From: Elysia chlorotica
Taxonomy: Eukaryota > Mollusca > Gastropoda > Plakobranchidae
Assembly: GCA_003991915.1 (NCBI GenBank)
Contig: RQTK01000795.1
Coordinates: 22,309 to 86,308, forward strand
Length of the DNA: 64,000 bases
Reading direction: 5' to 3'
The position numbers and the translations under genes were made by a program. The notes under the pieces were generated by a model. The model was not told the DNA's origin, did no database searches, and worked only from the letters and a program-made list of their open reading frames with translations. This document shows, one piece after another, positions 13,809 through 23,705 of the stretch (the first letter of the stretch is position 1; every line of letters starts with the position of its first letter).

Positions 13809-16800
13809 CAAAACATTTAAATAAGCTACAGATGAATCAAGGTGATTTTGCCAATTTCTTGAATTGATGTTAATACATGTGAGATCCTCTCTTTACTGTG
13901 ATACCGTGTTTGTGTTTCATTGATCTGAGCTTTGAAATGAAATAAATAAGTGAAATAATTCTGTTACCTGGATTTACCAACTCATTTGCGAATGATCCAG
14001 ACGTAATTTTAACAAGTTATCAGGAAGGGCCTTTCTTCTTTCCATTTCTACTTTTTTTTAAACTTTATCTCGCCTCATTTTAGAGTAATTAGTGGTTATT
14101 TAAGACCCTTCATTATATGATTCACTGTGACCCAATAAACACCGACATTCAAAATGTTCGTTGAAGCCTTATAAATGGTATTTTTACACAGTTGTTTATT
14201 TCTAAACATTTAAAAATATCCAATGCAGCTTATTTAATATAATTCGAACTAAAATAATGGTTTGTTTTGAGCAAATACTGATACAAATACTTGGTTGCGG
14301 AAAGTCTAAATGTAGCCATTGGAGGTGGCGAGGAGAAACAGGCCAAAGTTTACACGGCCACGGCGAGGCAGGCTGGGTGAAACTAAATGAGAGCTGGCAA
14401 ACAGCCATGTGTAGATGTTCTTATCACACATTGAAATTAAAAAGAAAAGTTCTCAACTATTCTCATTTGAATTCTGCTTCCAATGTAAGATGGATGTATG
14501 TGCCTACAATTTTCCACAGTTCCAGCTGTAAGACAAAAACAGTATTGATTTTGAAATCTATGAATGTGCATCATTCATGATTACCAATTCATAAAAGTGT
14601 ACCAACTCACCTTGTTTAATTACTTCGAAAAATAATTGCACAGCTTCATCAGTCTTCCCTTGAGCCCTCAGCAGCATTGCTTTGCCGTTAGTGCCAGCCA
14701 TGATCTTAGGGAGATCAAACAGCTTCCTCCTTTGCTAAAAAAAAAACAACAAAAAATGTTTATATAGAGACAGAAAAAGAAGCGTAGAAAAATAACTTGA
14801 TTGTTAACGATTACAATTAAATTTATCCCAACAGCCCAAAATTTGTGACAAAGAAGAGCAATGCAGATGAATTATGTTCAAAAGGCTCTGGGTTGATGGG
14901 AAAAAATGGACCAAGGTGTCTAGATAAATTTCTTTTCTCCTAAAGCATGGGAACTTTTTAAAATCCATGATCTACATCTTTTCTGCCTCTGTGCTTGATA
15001 CGTGTGATAGTATAATTAACTAGAATACATGCAAAGTCATTATATAATAATAAAAAATATATTACAGGCAACGGCATGTGTTATAAACTTAAAAAAATAG
15101 ATTTGTCTCTATGAAAATATCTGTTGCTCCTTTCAACATATCCTAGTATCCCCTGGGGGATCCTAAAGAGCAAATTGAATAAGGAAAAATGTATAATATA
15201 TTCTTACTAGCTGTACAGAAATAGCTGTGGGGTTACTTAAAAATGACAAGTGACTAGGAAGAGTTAAAGCTCAACTTACGCGGCGAGGCTTACGAGTCAA
15301 TTCTTTCGGCTCTGGGGTCTGTTTCTCCTTCCCTTTCTTCAAGGTATTTTTCTTTACTGTAGAATTAAGTTAATTATTGGAGAGGGAAGAATTGTACATG
15401 TAAATAATTCTTGCTCTGGACTCTTGTCAATGTGTTATCACTGACATTTGTTACTCTGCGTATTGTATAGAACGATGATAACAATACAAGTCTATCACAT
15501 ATTCGAATTGTCTAAAAAAAAGTCTTTGTAACTATTTCTTTATGACAAACTACCATCTTTATAAATTGTTGTCATGGTGCAACATATTGAAATATCTTTA
15601 GTTCAAAAGAAGAAAAAAAAAATTGTAGACCAAGATCAAACTTACAAGCCTAATGAGCTACAGTTGTTAAACATTGTCAGTAATATTGAATGATTGTTTG
15701 TTATTGTATCATTGAAGACAGACAGGCAGACAGATAGACAAACAGAGACAGAGAGAGACATACAGACAGACAGATTGGAAGTGAAAGAGAATTGCTTTTT
15801 TTCTCAATCATAATGAAAACACAACCTAATTTTTATGTCTGATGAGAAAGTTTTTCTTTCAGTGATTAATCTCAGTTTTCATTATGTCTCTGTTTTATGT
15901 AAGTGTTCATGCCTAATATCTGTAACCTAAATTTTTTTTTTTGGGGGGGGGAGGGGGCGGCGGGGGGGAGGCAACAGATTAAATATCTCATAGCCTTCAG
16001 TTTTACTTTAAATAAAAATAGATTTAATGTAGGTTATGTCATTAAGTAACCTCTACCTTTGCCTCTGTCAATTTTTTTTGCTCTTTTCCCTGGTATCCAA
16101 TCACGATCTTTTGTATCCGAAAAATCCTCAGAATCCATAAGTTCATCATTGCTATCATCTGATTCCACTTGGGACTCCTCATTGTCCTCATCACTTTCTT
16201 CTTCATCACCAGAAAAATTTTGATCCATCATAAGCTCAAAATTAGGAAGATTGGAGGCCTCTTCAGTTTCTGTTTCATTTTGATGACTTTCCTTTGCGTT
16301 TGGTAAACTCTGAGTTTCCAACTTGCTTCTCTCCAAATGACGAGAAAACTCTTCAAAAGTGATGCGACCTGAAGTCAAATAACAATAGCTGGATTATTTT
16401 GTGTAATAAAATAAACAGAATAATTTTTTTTTACATTTTCAGTGTAATTAATTGGGGGTTTTCAAGCTTGGTTGGTTGGGTTTTTAACGTCCAACATCAG
16501 CAACTTATGGCTATATCGTGGACGGGCCCCAAGACGGACGTCTGACAATTTTATGTGCTGCCACACACGAGACAGGGTGGGGATACCATGACTCCTGTCT
16601 CAGCCGGTCACATTATACTGACACCAACCCAACCAGTAGGGATTGCAACAGCCAGGATTCGAACTCGGGACCTTTTGCGTCGGAAGCCGATGTTCTACCC
16701 CTGGGCCACCGCGCCCCCCCAGGGTTTTCAAGCAGAAGTAAATTCTACATCAAAGTCTATCAATATTCTCAATTATTTGCCTTGTCGACAATAACAATAT

Positions 16801-17379
16801 AGCCTATATGCTGCTGATGTAGAACGCTAAACAACAATCTCAAACCTTTAATATTGCAATCAAGAGCTTAGATCATTTTTTTTTCAAACTACATGCATTG
16901 ATTTGAAGGTTGAAACAATGGGAATGACAGAGAACATGAAAGAGAAATGTAACGAGATAAGTGGAGCTCTCTTTCAAAGACTACACAACCAACAAGAGGG
17001 TGCAATAGGATAATAAACAATATTAAAATATTTTTAGGTCTTGATGCAGGGAATATTAAGACAAATTTTTAAGAAAACGTTGGGAAGGTAGATCTATTTT
17101 CAAGAACCACAAGATACATACAAAGATCTGTAATGAATAGATATGTCGCAGTCATAGATTTCTATTAATAGGACTAGATCGCTTAGAAAAATGGCGGCCC
17201 CTTTTCGCGGCATATCAGCGTGAGCTTGCGGTGTCCGTGGGTCGGAGAGGGCGTCTTAGATAAATAATAGGAAAATAATAACACTGGTGCTCTCTGAAGT
17301 TTTATCAACTGTTAAATGGCAATCTTTATAAGTATCGTTATTATTATTGTTATTATTATTATTGCCATTTTTATTGTTA

Positions 17380-17426
<47 letters not shown>

Positions 17427-17464
17427 TATTATTATCATCATCATCACCATTGTTACTGTTATTA

Positions 17465-17517
<53 letters not shown>

Positions 17518-19798
17518 TATTATTGTTATTACTATTTATTATTACTTTTATTATTACATGAGCAACTTGCACTTTCACATACGCAGTCAGTAGCACCAGG
17601 CTGAAGCGTTCGATTGACTGCTAAACAAATTAACAAAACAAAAAACAGAAAAATTATCCGATGCGATCTACTGCTTGATATAGCTGTAACAACAGTATTT
17701 TGAAGAATCCTCTTTAAGCTATCGAAGTTAGTTTGTACGATACACAGGTTCAACTAGTCAGAACCAGATAGGTTACCTCAAGCTTGAGTACAAATTGAGA
17801 CATTATCAAAATTCACCCACAGTGGTTTGTTTGCAGTTCACACAAAAATGTTCTTAGGGACTTTGCCTTTACAGTGCTAGAATTAAACCAGAGATTCAGT
17901 AAAAAATGCTTTCTTACAAGTTGATGCATTTCCCTTCTGTTTCTTACACTTTTAGAGCAGGATGATGACAAGAATTGCTTTTTGTTGACTATTTTTTGCA
18001 GATCATCGACTGTACCGCACGTTATTCAGATTTTTTAGAACAAATTCAGATTTTTTTACAAAATCATTCACATTTTCTGTTTTTGGAGTGTGGCAGTTCT
18101 TGAATCAGATATAAGGAATCTCCAACCTATTAATTCAACATTTTGATTACCAAAACAAAAACAAAAACAAAAAAACCTATTAATTGCTAGGTAGCCATAA
18201 ATGAAATTATATAACCATTCAATTTTTCATAGCCTACACACATCTGAATAATTATAGTTTGTTTTTTGTTTGTTTTTTTGAAAATCCACACACCAGTGAG
18301 GTATTTCACGGTTAGGTCTGTGCCTGCCTGTTTCAACATTCCCTTTAACTCCTCTGTGCTACTCGGTTTTGAAGTCTCATCTTCAAGAGAAACCTATAAT
18401 ATAAGATAAGACAAAATGGAATTGTTATTTTCAATGAGTACCAATACATGTACTATGTAAATAGAAGGTACAATATAAATTTAAGCTTATAAATATATTA
18501 CAGGGCATTTAATTTTAAGAGCTGAATAATATAATTAACTAATATGCAGAGCGGCTTTAGGTTCCAAGTAATAGATCTAACCTTGATCTGTATATTAAAT
18601 AAACCAATCTATACAAAAAAAGCCAGTATATTGGCTGAAGGCTTTGCAATGAAGATGACATTGTTCAAGGTTCAAAACTAGGTCATGTATTACCTCCGCC
18701 CCATACTTAAAACTGCCCATTTTATTTTTGTTCTCCACTGGGGCTTTTACATTTTGAGATAGTCGTTTCATTTCATTCATGTGATTGGTCTACACCTTAA
18801 GAACATAATTTTGCTAAATGTCATTTTTTTATGTGGATATATATATCTTTGGATATGAAGGCCTATGAGGCATAAGCCAATATATACAAAACTTATCAGT
18901 GGTCAGTCCGCCACATGGCTTAAAATTCCATTCACTCTTAATCATCTCCATCCATAATGCTTGATGAGTCTTGACAAAAGGACCAATAAATCAAAGTGGT
19001 TCATATATCATGTGGTTAGCTAGAATTGGATTTACATTAGTGTGATTGTACAAAAGATAAATGGCACTTGGGACCAAAAGCATCCTGGCGATAGATAGAT
19101 GAAATCATTTCTACCAGCATCAATTTATATTTGCTCAGAGGACTAAGTGGTAGATGAAAGTTTAATAAAAGAGATAAATCTTGTCCTTATCACATCCCTT
19201 TTCATTTTAAGCAGTAACTACTTTCAGTAGAATTGCAATTCTACAATATTATTACTGTCAGCCTTTCCGTCCTCAATGTTAGATTTACACTTAAGAGCGC
19301 CTACAAAATGTATTACAATTTGTTGCGTTCTGACAGACTGTAAATTTATGCTTTTAGCTGTCAAGCAGGTGAAGCGTGGTTCAATTCTCAGCTGGCATTT
19401 CCTTCTCACAATAAGATTTTGTAACATTAACAGTATAGGATCCCTTTGGAAACCAAGGGGACATAATAATTATAACTCACCAAATAGTTAGTATTTTATA
19501 AAATGGCATGGCTGATCACCCCATTGCCATTTTGCATGAACATTCTGTTGCATTTGTTTAAGTACCCAATTTTCTTGTTATCCATGCAGCAGTTTCATAG
19601 GTTGAGACCACTGTACGACATCTCTTATTTACGATCAAATTTAGATTTAACCAACATAATTGAAGTAAAATAATCAGTCATCAAATCTGATTTTATAACT
19701 GAAAAACTCACAACAAGATCATTTTGTAGGGACGTTGAAGGAGTCACTGTTTCTGAGGACATGAAGTCCATTTCTCCTCCAGGATAATTTTCATCCAT
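851..19798 (-). CDS. GTF3C3: General transcription factor 3C subunit 3 (TFIIIC102), 17 exons, C-terminus off the left edge
   Basis: TPR subunit of TFIIIC, the nuclear factor that binds the A and B boxes of tRNA-type genes and recruits TFIIIB for RNA polymerase III. Coding exons in transcript order: 19712-19798, 18294-18393, 16057-16368, 15280-15356, 14611-14734, 11632-11708, 11057-11171, 10234-10409, 9701-9788, 9240-9298, 6341-6453, 4758-4854, 4167-4313, 3434-3614, 2945-3100, 1693-1761, 851-942. All have GT/AG borders and compatible phases, giving about 690 codons; the human protein is about 886 residues, so roughly the last 270-290 are missing here. Exons 2-3 join to read KYLTGRITFEEFSRHLERSK, like the human YLEGKISFEEFERRREERK. 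Exon 3 is very acidic, exon 4 basic, and exons 5-17 carry TPR-type helices such as AVWLTLGQCRNALGDLSAAI. The exon 3 donor could instead be at 16051. Exons 16 and 17 are short and less certain; exon 17 (FCSNFWDIFYK) aligns with human LTKDDWWNLLLK. Start is the first ATG of the frame. An acceptor near 19935 suggests a spliced 5' UTR. Confidence 0.92.
1092..1329 (+). mobile_element. tRNA-derived SINE
   Basis: The head resembles a tRNA gene promoter: an A-box-like GCTTAGCCAGTAAAGAG and a B-box-like GGATTCAATCC about 50 bases later, followed by an unrelated body. The direct repeat TGTATGTA flanks it at 1084-1091 and 1330-1337, which looks like a target-site duplication, although the repeat is simple in sequence. 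It lies in GTF3C3 intron 16, antisense to the gene. It is not a functional tRNA because no cloverleaf closes. Confidence 0.55.
4900..5444 (+). mobile_element. Non-LTR retrotransposon relic (RTE-like LINE, reverse transcriptase C-terminus)
   Basis: Frameshifted fragments read LRTKLRILNAHVWSIILY, then WESWTIADDVRKRLKAQ, then GKIDGKRSRGRQRITYFDSI and a final DEWHAMITYVC before a stop. This matches the well-known LINE C-terminal pattern (LLYGCESWT, then GKRGRGRQR, then W-AMI-VC). Several frameshifts and stops make it dead. It is inserted in GTF3C3 intron 11, antisense to the gene and close to the exon 12 acceptor at 4855. Confidence 0.8.
7870..8300 (-). mobile_element. LINE reverse transcriptase C-terminal relic
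   Basis: On the minus strand the reading RCYVHPLLMYGSETWT, one in-frame TGA, then NKQLERRITATEM is visible (about 8170-8270). It is followed in shifted frames by FVGHVMRR and KIARGRRDLGRARKMDQW. This is the thumb and C-terminal part of an RTE-type LINE and clearly degenerate. It lies in GTF3C3 intron 10. Confidence 0.75.
13330..13431 (-). pseudogene. GTF3C3: Truncated duplicate of GTF3C3 exon 5
   Basis: Bases 13113-13431 match 14394-14712 with no difference I could find by eye (319 bp, offset 1281). The segment carries the 3' part of exon 5 (MAGTNGKAMLLRAQGKTDEA and on) with its GTGAGT donor. The acceptor and the first 22 bases of the exon are replaced by unrelated sequence, so it should not splice in. 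It sits in intron 5 in the same orientation as the gene. It could be a real recent duplication or an assembly duplicate. Confidence 0.85.
13735..13806. repeat. (GA)n microsatellite
   Basis: About 70 bases of GA/GAGA repeats with a few interruptions, in GTF3C3 intron 5. Confidence 0.9.
14611..14734 (-). CDS. GTF3C3: GTF3C3 coding exon 5 (intact copy)
   Basis: Reads QRRKLFDLPKIMAGTNGKAM and continues to EVIKQ, the first TPR helix pair, between a TTTTTTTAG acceptor and an AAG/GTGAGT donor. Its last 102 bases and the flanking intron are copied at 13113-13431, where the acceptor and first codons are missing. This is therefore the copy that can be spliced. Confidence 0.88.
15717..15776. repeat. 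(GACA)n-like degenerate tetranucleotide repeat
   Basis: Runs of GACAGACAGG, ACAGATAGACAAACAGAGA and similar, imperfect, in GTF3C3 intron 3. Confidence 0.7.
16057..16368 (-). CDS. GTF3C3: GTF3C3 coding exon 3, acidic region
   Basis: Opens with RITFEEFSRHLERSK, the conserved N-terminal motif of TFIIIC102, then turns into a low-complexity acidic stretch (runs such as DEEESDEDNEE), then WIPGKRAKKIDRGKGR. An acidic N-terminal segment before the TPR arrays is typical of the family. Two donors fit the phase, at 16057 (AAAG then GTAGAG) and 16051 (TAGAG then GTTACT); they differ by two codons. Confidence 0.85.
16468..16721 (-). mobile_element. Full-length tRNA-derived SINE with 12-bp target-site duplication
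   Basis: On the minus strand the element starts GCGCGGTGGCCCAGGGGTAG (A-box region), has the B box GAGTTCGAATCC, and ends in a tail reading GTTGGACGTTAAAAACCC. The 12-bp sequence GGGTTTTCAAGC flanks it exactly at 16456-16467 and 16722-16733, as expected of target-primed insertion. A tail fragment of the same family appears at about 16787-16836, and a head-to-tail deletion derivative at 53030-53134. Located in GTF3C3 intron 2. Confidence 0.85.
16787..16836 (+). mobile_element. SINE tail fragment
   Basis: The stretch AATATAGCCTATATGCTGCTG followed shortly by an ACG(C/T)TAAAC-like end resembles the tail of the SINE at 16468-16721 and the copy near 53070, but is shorter and diverged. No target-site duplication was seen. 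Confidence 0.4.
17330..17560. repeat. (ATT)n microsatellite, compound
   Basis: About 230 bases of TTA/ATT triplets with CAT and TGT interruptions in GTF3C3 intron 2. It produces artefactual poly-Ile/Leu/Asn reading frames on both strands. Confidence 0.95.
19712..19798 (-). CDS. GTF3C3: GTF3C3 coding exon 1 (start codon)
   Basis: Twenty-nine codons starting MDENYPGGEMDFMSS and ending before a GTGAGT donor at phase 0. No longer in-frame start is visible. Upstream on the minus strand a pyrimidine-rich tract ending in TTTTTTAG (about 19930-19950) looks like the acceptor of a 5' UTR exon, so the promoter probably lies beyond the gap, nearer MAPK15. Confidence 0.8.
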
Positions 19799-20201
19799 CT
19801 TTTGTTAATAGAGGGCCTGTTCTCATATTCTTTTCCCAACAAGCAGACTTTGTTGATTTAAAACGATTGAGTCCAAATTGAGATCTCTTCAGGATACTAG
19901 ATGAAGTATCATTTTAGATTGTTAAGAATCTTCTGAGCCTAAAAAAGAGGGAACAAACGAAAAAGTTTGAATTAAAAAAAAATGATGTCTACAGCTTGTA
20001 ATGAGTCTGTATACCATATTCCAGATCTAGATTATCATTTGAGATATCTATTTAAACTTCAACTCATTAAACATTTCTATAAGAAAAATATATTTTGAAG
20101 ATTAATAATATTTTAATTAAAAATGAATGTTTTCAGTTATTATAATTATGTGCAATTATATTATTTCAAAATTATCTAGTCTTGATATTTGGATCTAGTC
20201 C

Positions 20202-20311
20202 TACCTCAGTTTTTAAATCACGATCAGCATAAAAATAGAGTCAGGACAGCCTATTTAAGTCTTACCTCAGTTTTTAAATCACGATCAGCATAAAAATAGA
20301 GCCAGGACAGC
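20202..20311. repeat. Tandem copy of a 49-bp segment, period 61
   Basis: The segment starting TACCTCAGTTTTTAAATCAC occurs at 20202-20250 and again at 20263-20311. The copies differ at one visible base (GAGTCAGG versus GAGCCAGG). Confidence 0.9.
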
Positions 20312-20496
20312 ACTGGGTTAAAGAAAGCCTGATTCTAGATATAGGTCTGCGATTAAATATACATAGAAATAGATCCTGGCTCTGTTTACTTTACATGTCC
20401 ACCATTTAAAAGGTTTGTTAACTAAATGAATATATTGCAAAGTTTTGCAGAGCCATTTGAGATAAATAATTTTCAAGGAAAATTAATGAAACGTTA

Positions 20497-21291
20497 NNNN
20501 NNNNNNNNNNNNNNNNNNNNNNNNNNNNNNNNNNNNNNNNNNNNNNNNNNNNNNNNNNNNNNNNNNNNNNNNNNNNNNNNNNNNNNNNNNNNNNNNNNNN
20601 NNNNNNNNNNNNNNNNNNNNNNNNNNNNNNNNNNNNNNNNNNNNNNNNNNNNNNNNNNNNNNNNNNNNNNNNNNNNNNNNNNNNNNNNNNNNNNNNNNNN
20701 NNNNNNNNNNNNNNNNNNNNNNNNNNNNNNNNNNNNNNNNNNNNNNNNNNNNNNNNNNNNNNNNNNNNNNNNNNNNNNNNNNNNNNNNNNNNNNNNNNNN
20801 NNNNNNNNNNNNNNNNNNNNNNNNNNNNNNNNNNNNNNNNNNNNNNNNNNNNNNNNNNNNNNNNNNNNNNNNNNNNNNNNNNNNNNNNNNNNNNNNNNNN
20901 NNNNNNNNNNNNNNNNNNNNNNNNNNNNNNNNNNNNNNNNNNNNNNNNNNNNNNNNNNNNNNNNNNNNNNNNNNNNNNNNNNNNNNNNNNNNNNNNNNNN
21001 NNNNNNNNNNNNNNNNNNNNNNNNNNNNNNNNNNNNNNNNNNNNNNNNNNNNNNNNNNNNNNNNNNNNNNNNNNNNNNNNNNNNNNNNNNNNNNNNNNNN
21101 NNNNNNNNNNNNNNNNNNNNNNNNNNNNNNNNNNNNNNNNNNNNNNNNNNNNNNNNNNNNNNNNNNNNNNNNNNNNNNNNNNNNNNNNNNNNNNNNNNNN
21201 NNNNNNNNNNNNNNNNNNNNNNNNNNNNNNNNNNNNNNNNNNNNNNNNNNNNNNNNNNNNNNNNNNNNNNNNNNNNNNNNNNNNNNNNNNN
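20497..21291. other. Assembly gap (795 N)
   Basis: Run of N ending exactly at the start of an AGT microsatellite, so assembly probably broke in the repeat. Reading frames drawn across it are meaningless. Confidence 0.99.
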
Positions 21292-21456
<165 letters not shown>

Positions 21457-21627
21457 TGATACAGAAAAGCAGTCCAACAACTATAAAGATTTTAACAGAC
21501 GGGGCTAGACCGAGGGACCAAATAATGATGCTAGTGACTGAGGGAAGAAGGTGAAAATAGGTTAGAATGGACAACCACTTGAAACCAGCAGATAAGACAA
21601 GAAGACAAAGACACATTTTTAGACTGA

Positions 21628-21716
21628 TGACATGGACGGGGATCGAACCCGCACCTTCTACTCGGCACCAATTCGCCTTGCCAAGGCGAAGACCAGTGTG
21701 CTTAACCCCTATTGTC
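21628..21716 (-). mobile_element. tRNA-like sequence, probably a SINE head
   Basis: On the minus strand a perfect T-arm-like segment GCGGGTTCGATCCCCGT is present, and a partial acceptor pairing TGACA/TGTCA encloses about 85 bases. The centre is a hairpin (TTCGCCTT, loop, AAGGCGAA) that does not form a normal anticodon arm. This fits a tRNA-derived SINE or degenerate tRNA better than a working tRNA gene. Confidence 0.45.
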
Positions 21717-22010
21717 ACGCCCCGGTAGAATGCTTGGGTTCATGCCCCAAAACAAGGAAAGCTTTCGTATCCTACATCCAGTTAATATTATACTAGGATA
21801 TCGACTCTGTAAATATTCATAAAAATCCATTGTGTATCTCTTTAAACTATCTACCCTCTGCCTCTACTTAATTGTGGGTTTTATTTTTTCTAAGAAATTA
21901 AAATTATATCCGGAACCACATTTGCAGCCGGTACATTGTGCACTTCCCAATGTGCTCAAACTGCCCGAACGCATAGCTTTTTCATTTATTAATTCCGGGT
22001 CAACGCTATA

Positions 22011-22025
22011 GTTACCTGAAGTAAA
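22011..22025. promoter_or_regulatory. Near-match to an RFX X-box upstream of MAPK15
   Basis: GTTACC, three bases, AGTAAA fits the RYYVYY-N(1-3)-RRBRAC X-box consensus except for the last base. It lies about 270 bases before the MAPK15 ATG. RFX factors drive ciliary genes and MAPK15 has ciliary roles, so the site is plausible, but a match this loose can occur by chance. Confidence 0.2.
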
Positions 22026-22291
22026 CACCAATAGTCCTAACTTGCTAAATTCCTACGAGCGGAGATATAGTTATAAAATAAGTACCTTTTTAGATTTAAC
22101 ATTCCATTGAACGTTCCGTTTTTATTTTATAGGGTATTCGATAGTTACATTTTTTTTAAATCACAATGATAAACATCTCATTATCCTGTTTACTCTGAAC
22201 TAGATTTCCTTAACAGGAGTAAACTGAGTAAAAAGTTCTTCCGTCCTCCATGACGGTATTTATCACAGAAGTTCGACTATAATCTGCCATC

Positions 22292-22357
22292 ATGAGCTCC
22301 GAAATAGAACCACACATAACCAAGAAATATGAAATTAAAAAACGTCTCGGAAAGGGA
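22292..22357 (+). CDS. MAPK15: MAPK15 coding exon 1 (start codon)
   Basis: Twenty-two codons, [20 protein letters not shown] and on, ending in the glycine-rich loop before a GTAAGT donor. Position and wording fit the MAPK15 N-terminus. Confidence 0.92.
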
Positions 22358-23620
22358 GTAAGTTTACTATTTTATGCCACCGTTGATTTACCTATTATCA
22401 CGTATTGTGACCATTTGTTTGTAGAGAATACGTGATGGTCTTGGTTTGTTGTTATGGACGCTATCATGATTATGCATGCGCTACTGGAAAGCAAATCCAA
22501 TCTAGAGTTCTACCCTGGCTGGAGCGAGATCTAAAAATCTAGATCAGAACAATCTAAGTCTAGATCTATATGAAATTGTAGAAATATTCAGTAGGGCTAT
22601 CCGATTCTTCACTGTGTATCGAGGAAACATTAATTGGTCTTTAGTGTTATGTCTCGCCAATAGGCCTGTGACTTCAAATTAAAATCACATTACTCCGGGT
22701 AGATTTCCAAACCAATGAGAGGAATCATACATGTTTTCAATATTGTATACTATATATTATATTACACTGCAACATGAATTTCGTGAACTTGTATGATCTG
22801 TTGAAAGCAATAAATAAGATATTAATATTAAACCTCCTTTGTCGTTCCCATTACAATCAAATGTTTATATGTGTGCCAATGCCACAAAATGAGACATTTT
22901 GCGGCAGAGTTCAAATAGAGATATTTCAAAGGAGATGAAATTTTAAAAAGCAAAACCACGTAAAATTGTGATGTATTTATCAACAGGGTATCATGTTGGG
23001 GCTTTCATCACTTTTACTTAGGCACTATGCAAACAAGAAAGAGGGATAACTGATATTTCTTGAACAGAGACATACTCATCGCCTGAATAAAAAGAGTGAG
23101 ACCATAGAGAGGATCAGGGAACCAACGGACTTGAACTTTAAAATGTCTGATCGTGGCATTGCTTTAGCAGGGATTAGTGATACAAATTTTATTATGAATG
23201 TGAAAAATGCTGCACAATATAAGTTTAAACTAATAGAAAATGGTAGTAAAACGTTTGACCCTTTGAAAAAACACAGTAATAAAGTATAAAGACTCTTCCT
23301 AATCATTCTTTAGAGTCTTATACCGCAGAACTTCAACTGCCTTTTTTTCGTCTTTGTCAAAATAAGACCTTTACATGAACCCATTCTTAAAATAGCTATG
23401 AACTTTTCAAAAATTAAGATATCCTCAAACTTTTTTTCACCACTTTAAAGCTTTCATTTTGGTCTCTTCACTGGTATCAATATGTCAAAATGTTTAAATG
23501 CTGTAAAACGTCTCATTTTGTAGTGTTGCCACACTTATAGATAACAATAGTATCAAATGTTTTTAAAATGAAATGTGTACAATATTGATGTTTGCATGAG
23601 GGGGGAAGAGAAAGAGGGAG

Positions 23621-23705
<85 letters not shown>

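Larger units (their letters stand above)
11709..14610 (-). other. GTF3C3 intron 5
   Basis: A 2.9 kb intron. It contains the partial exon 5 copy (13113-13431), a GA microsatellite (about 13735-13806) and otherwise AT-rich sequence. Around 11900-12500 the base composition is less AT-rich, but no coding or mobile-element signature was recognised there. Confidence 0.6.

Noticed and set aside
21628-21716. Functional tRNA gene
   Set aside because: Good T arm but no proper anticodon arm or full acceptor stem; SINE head is more likely.
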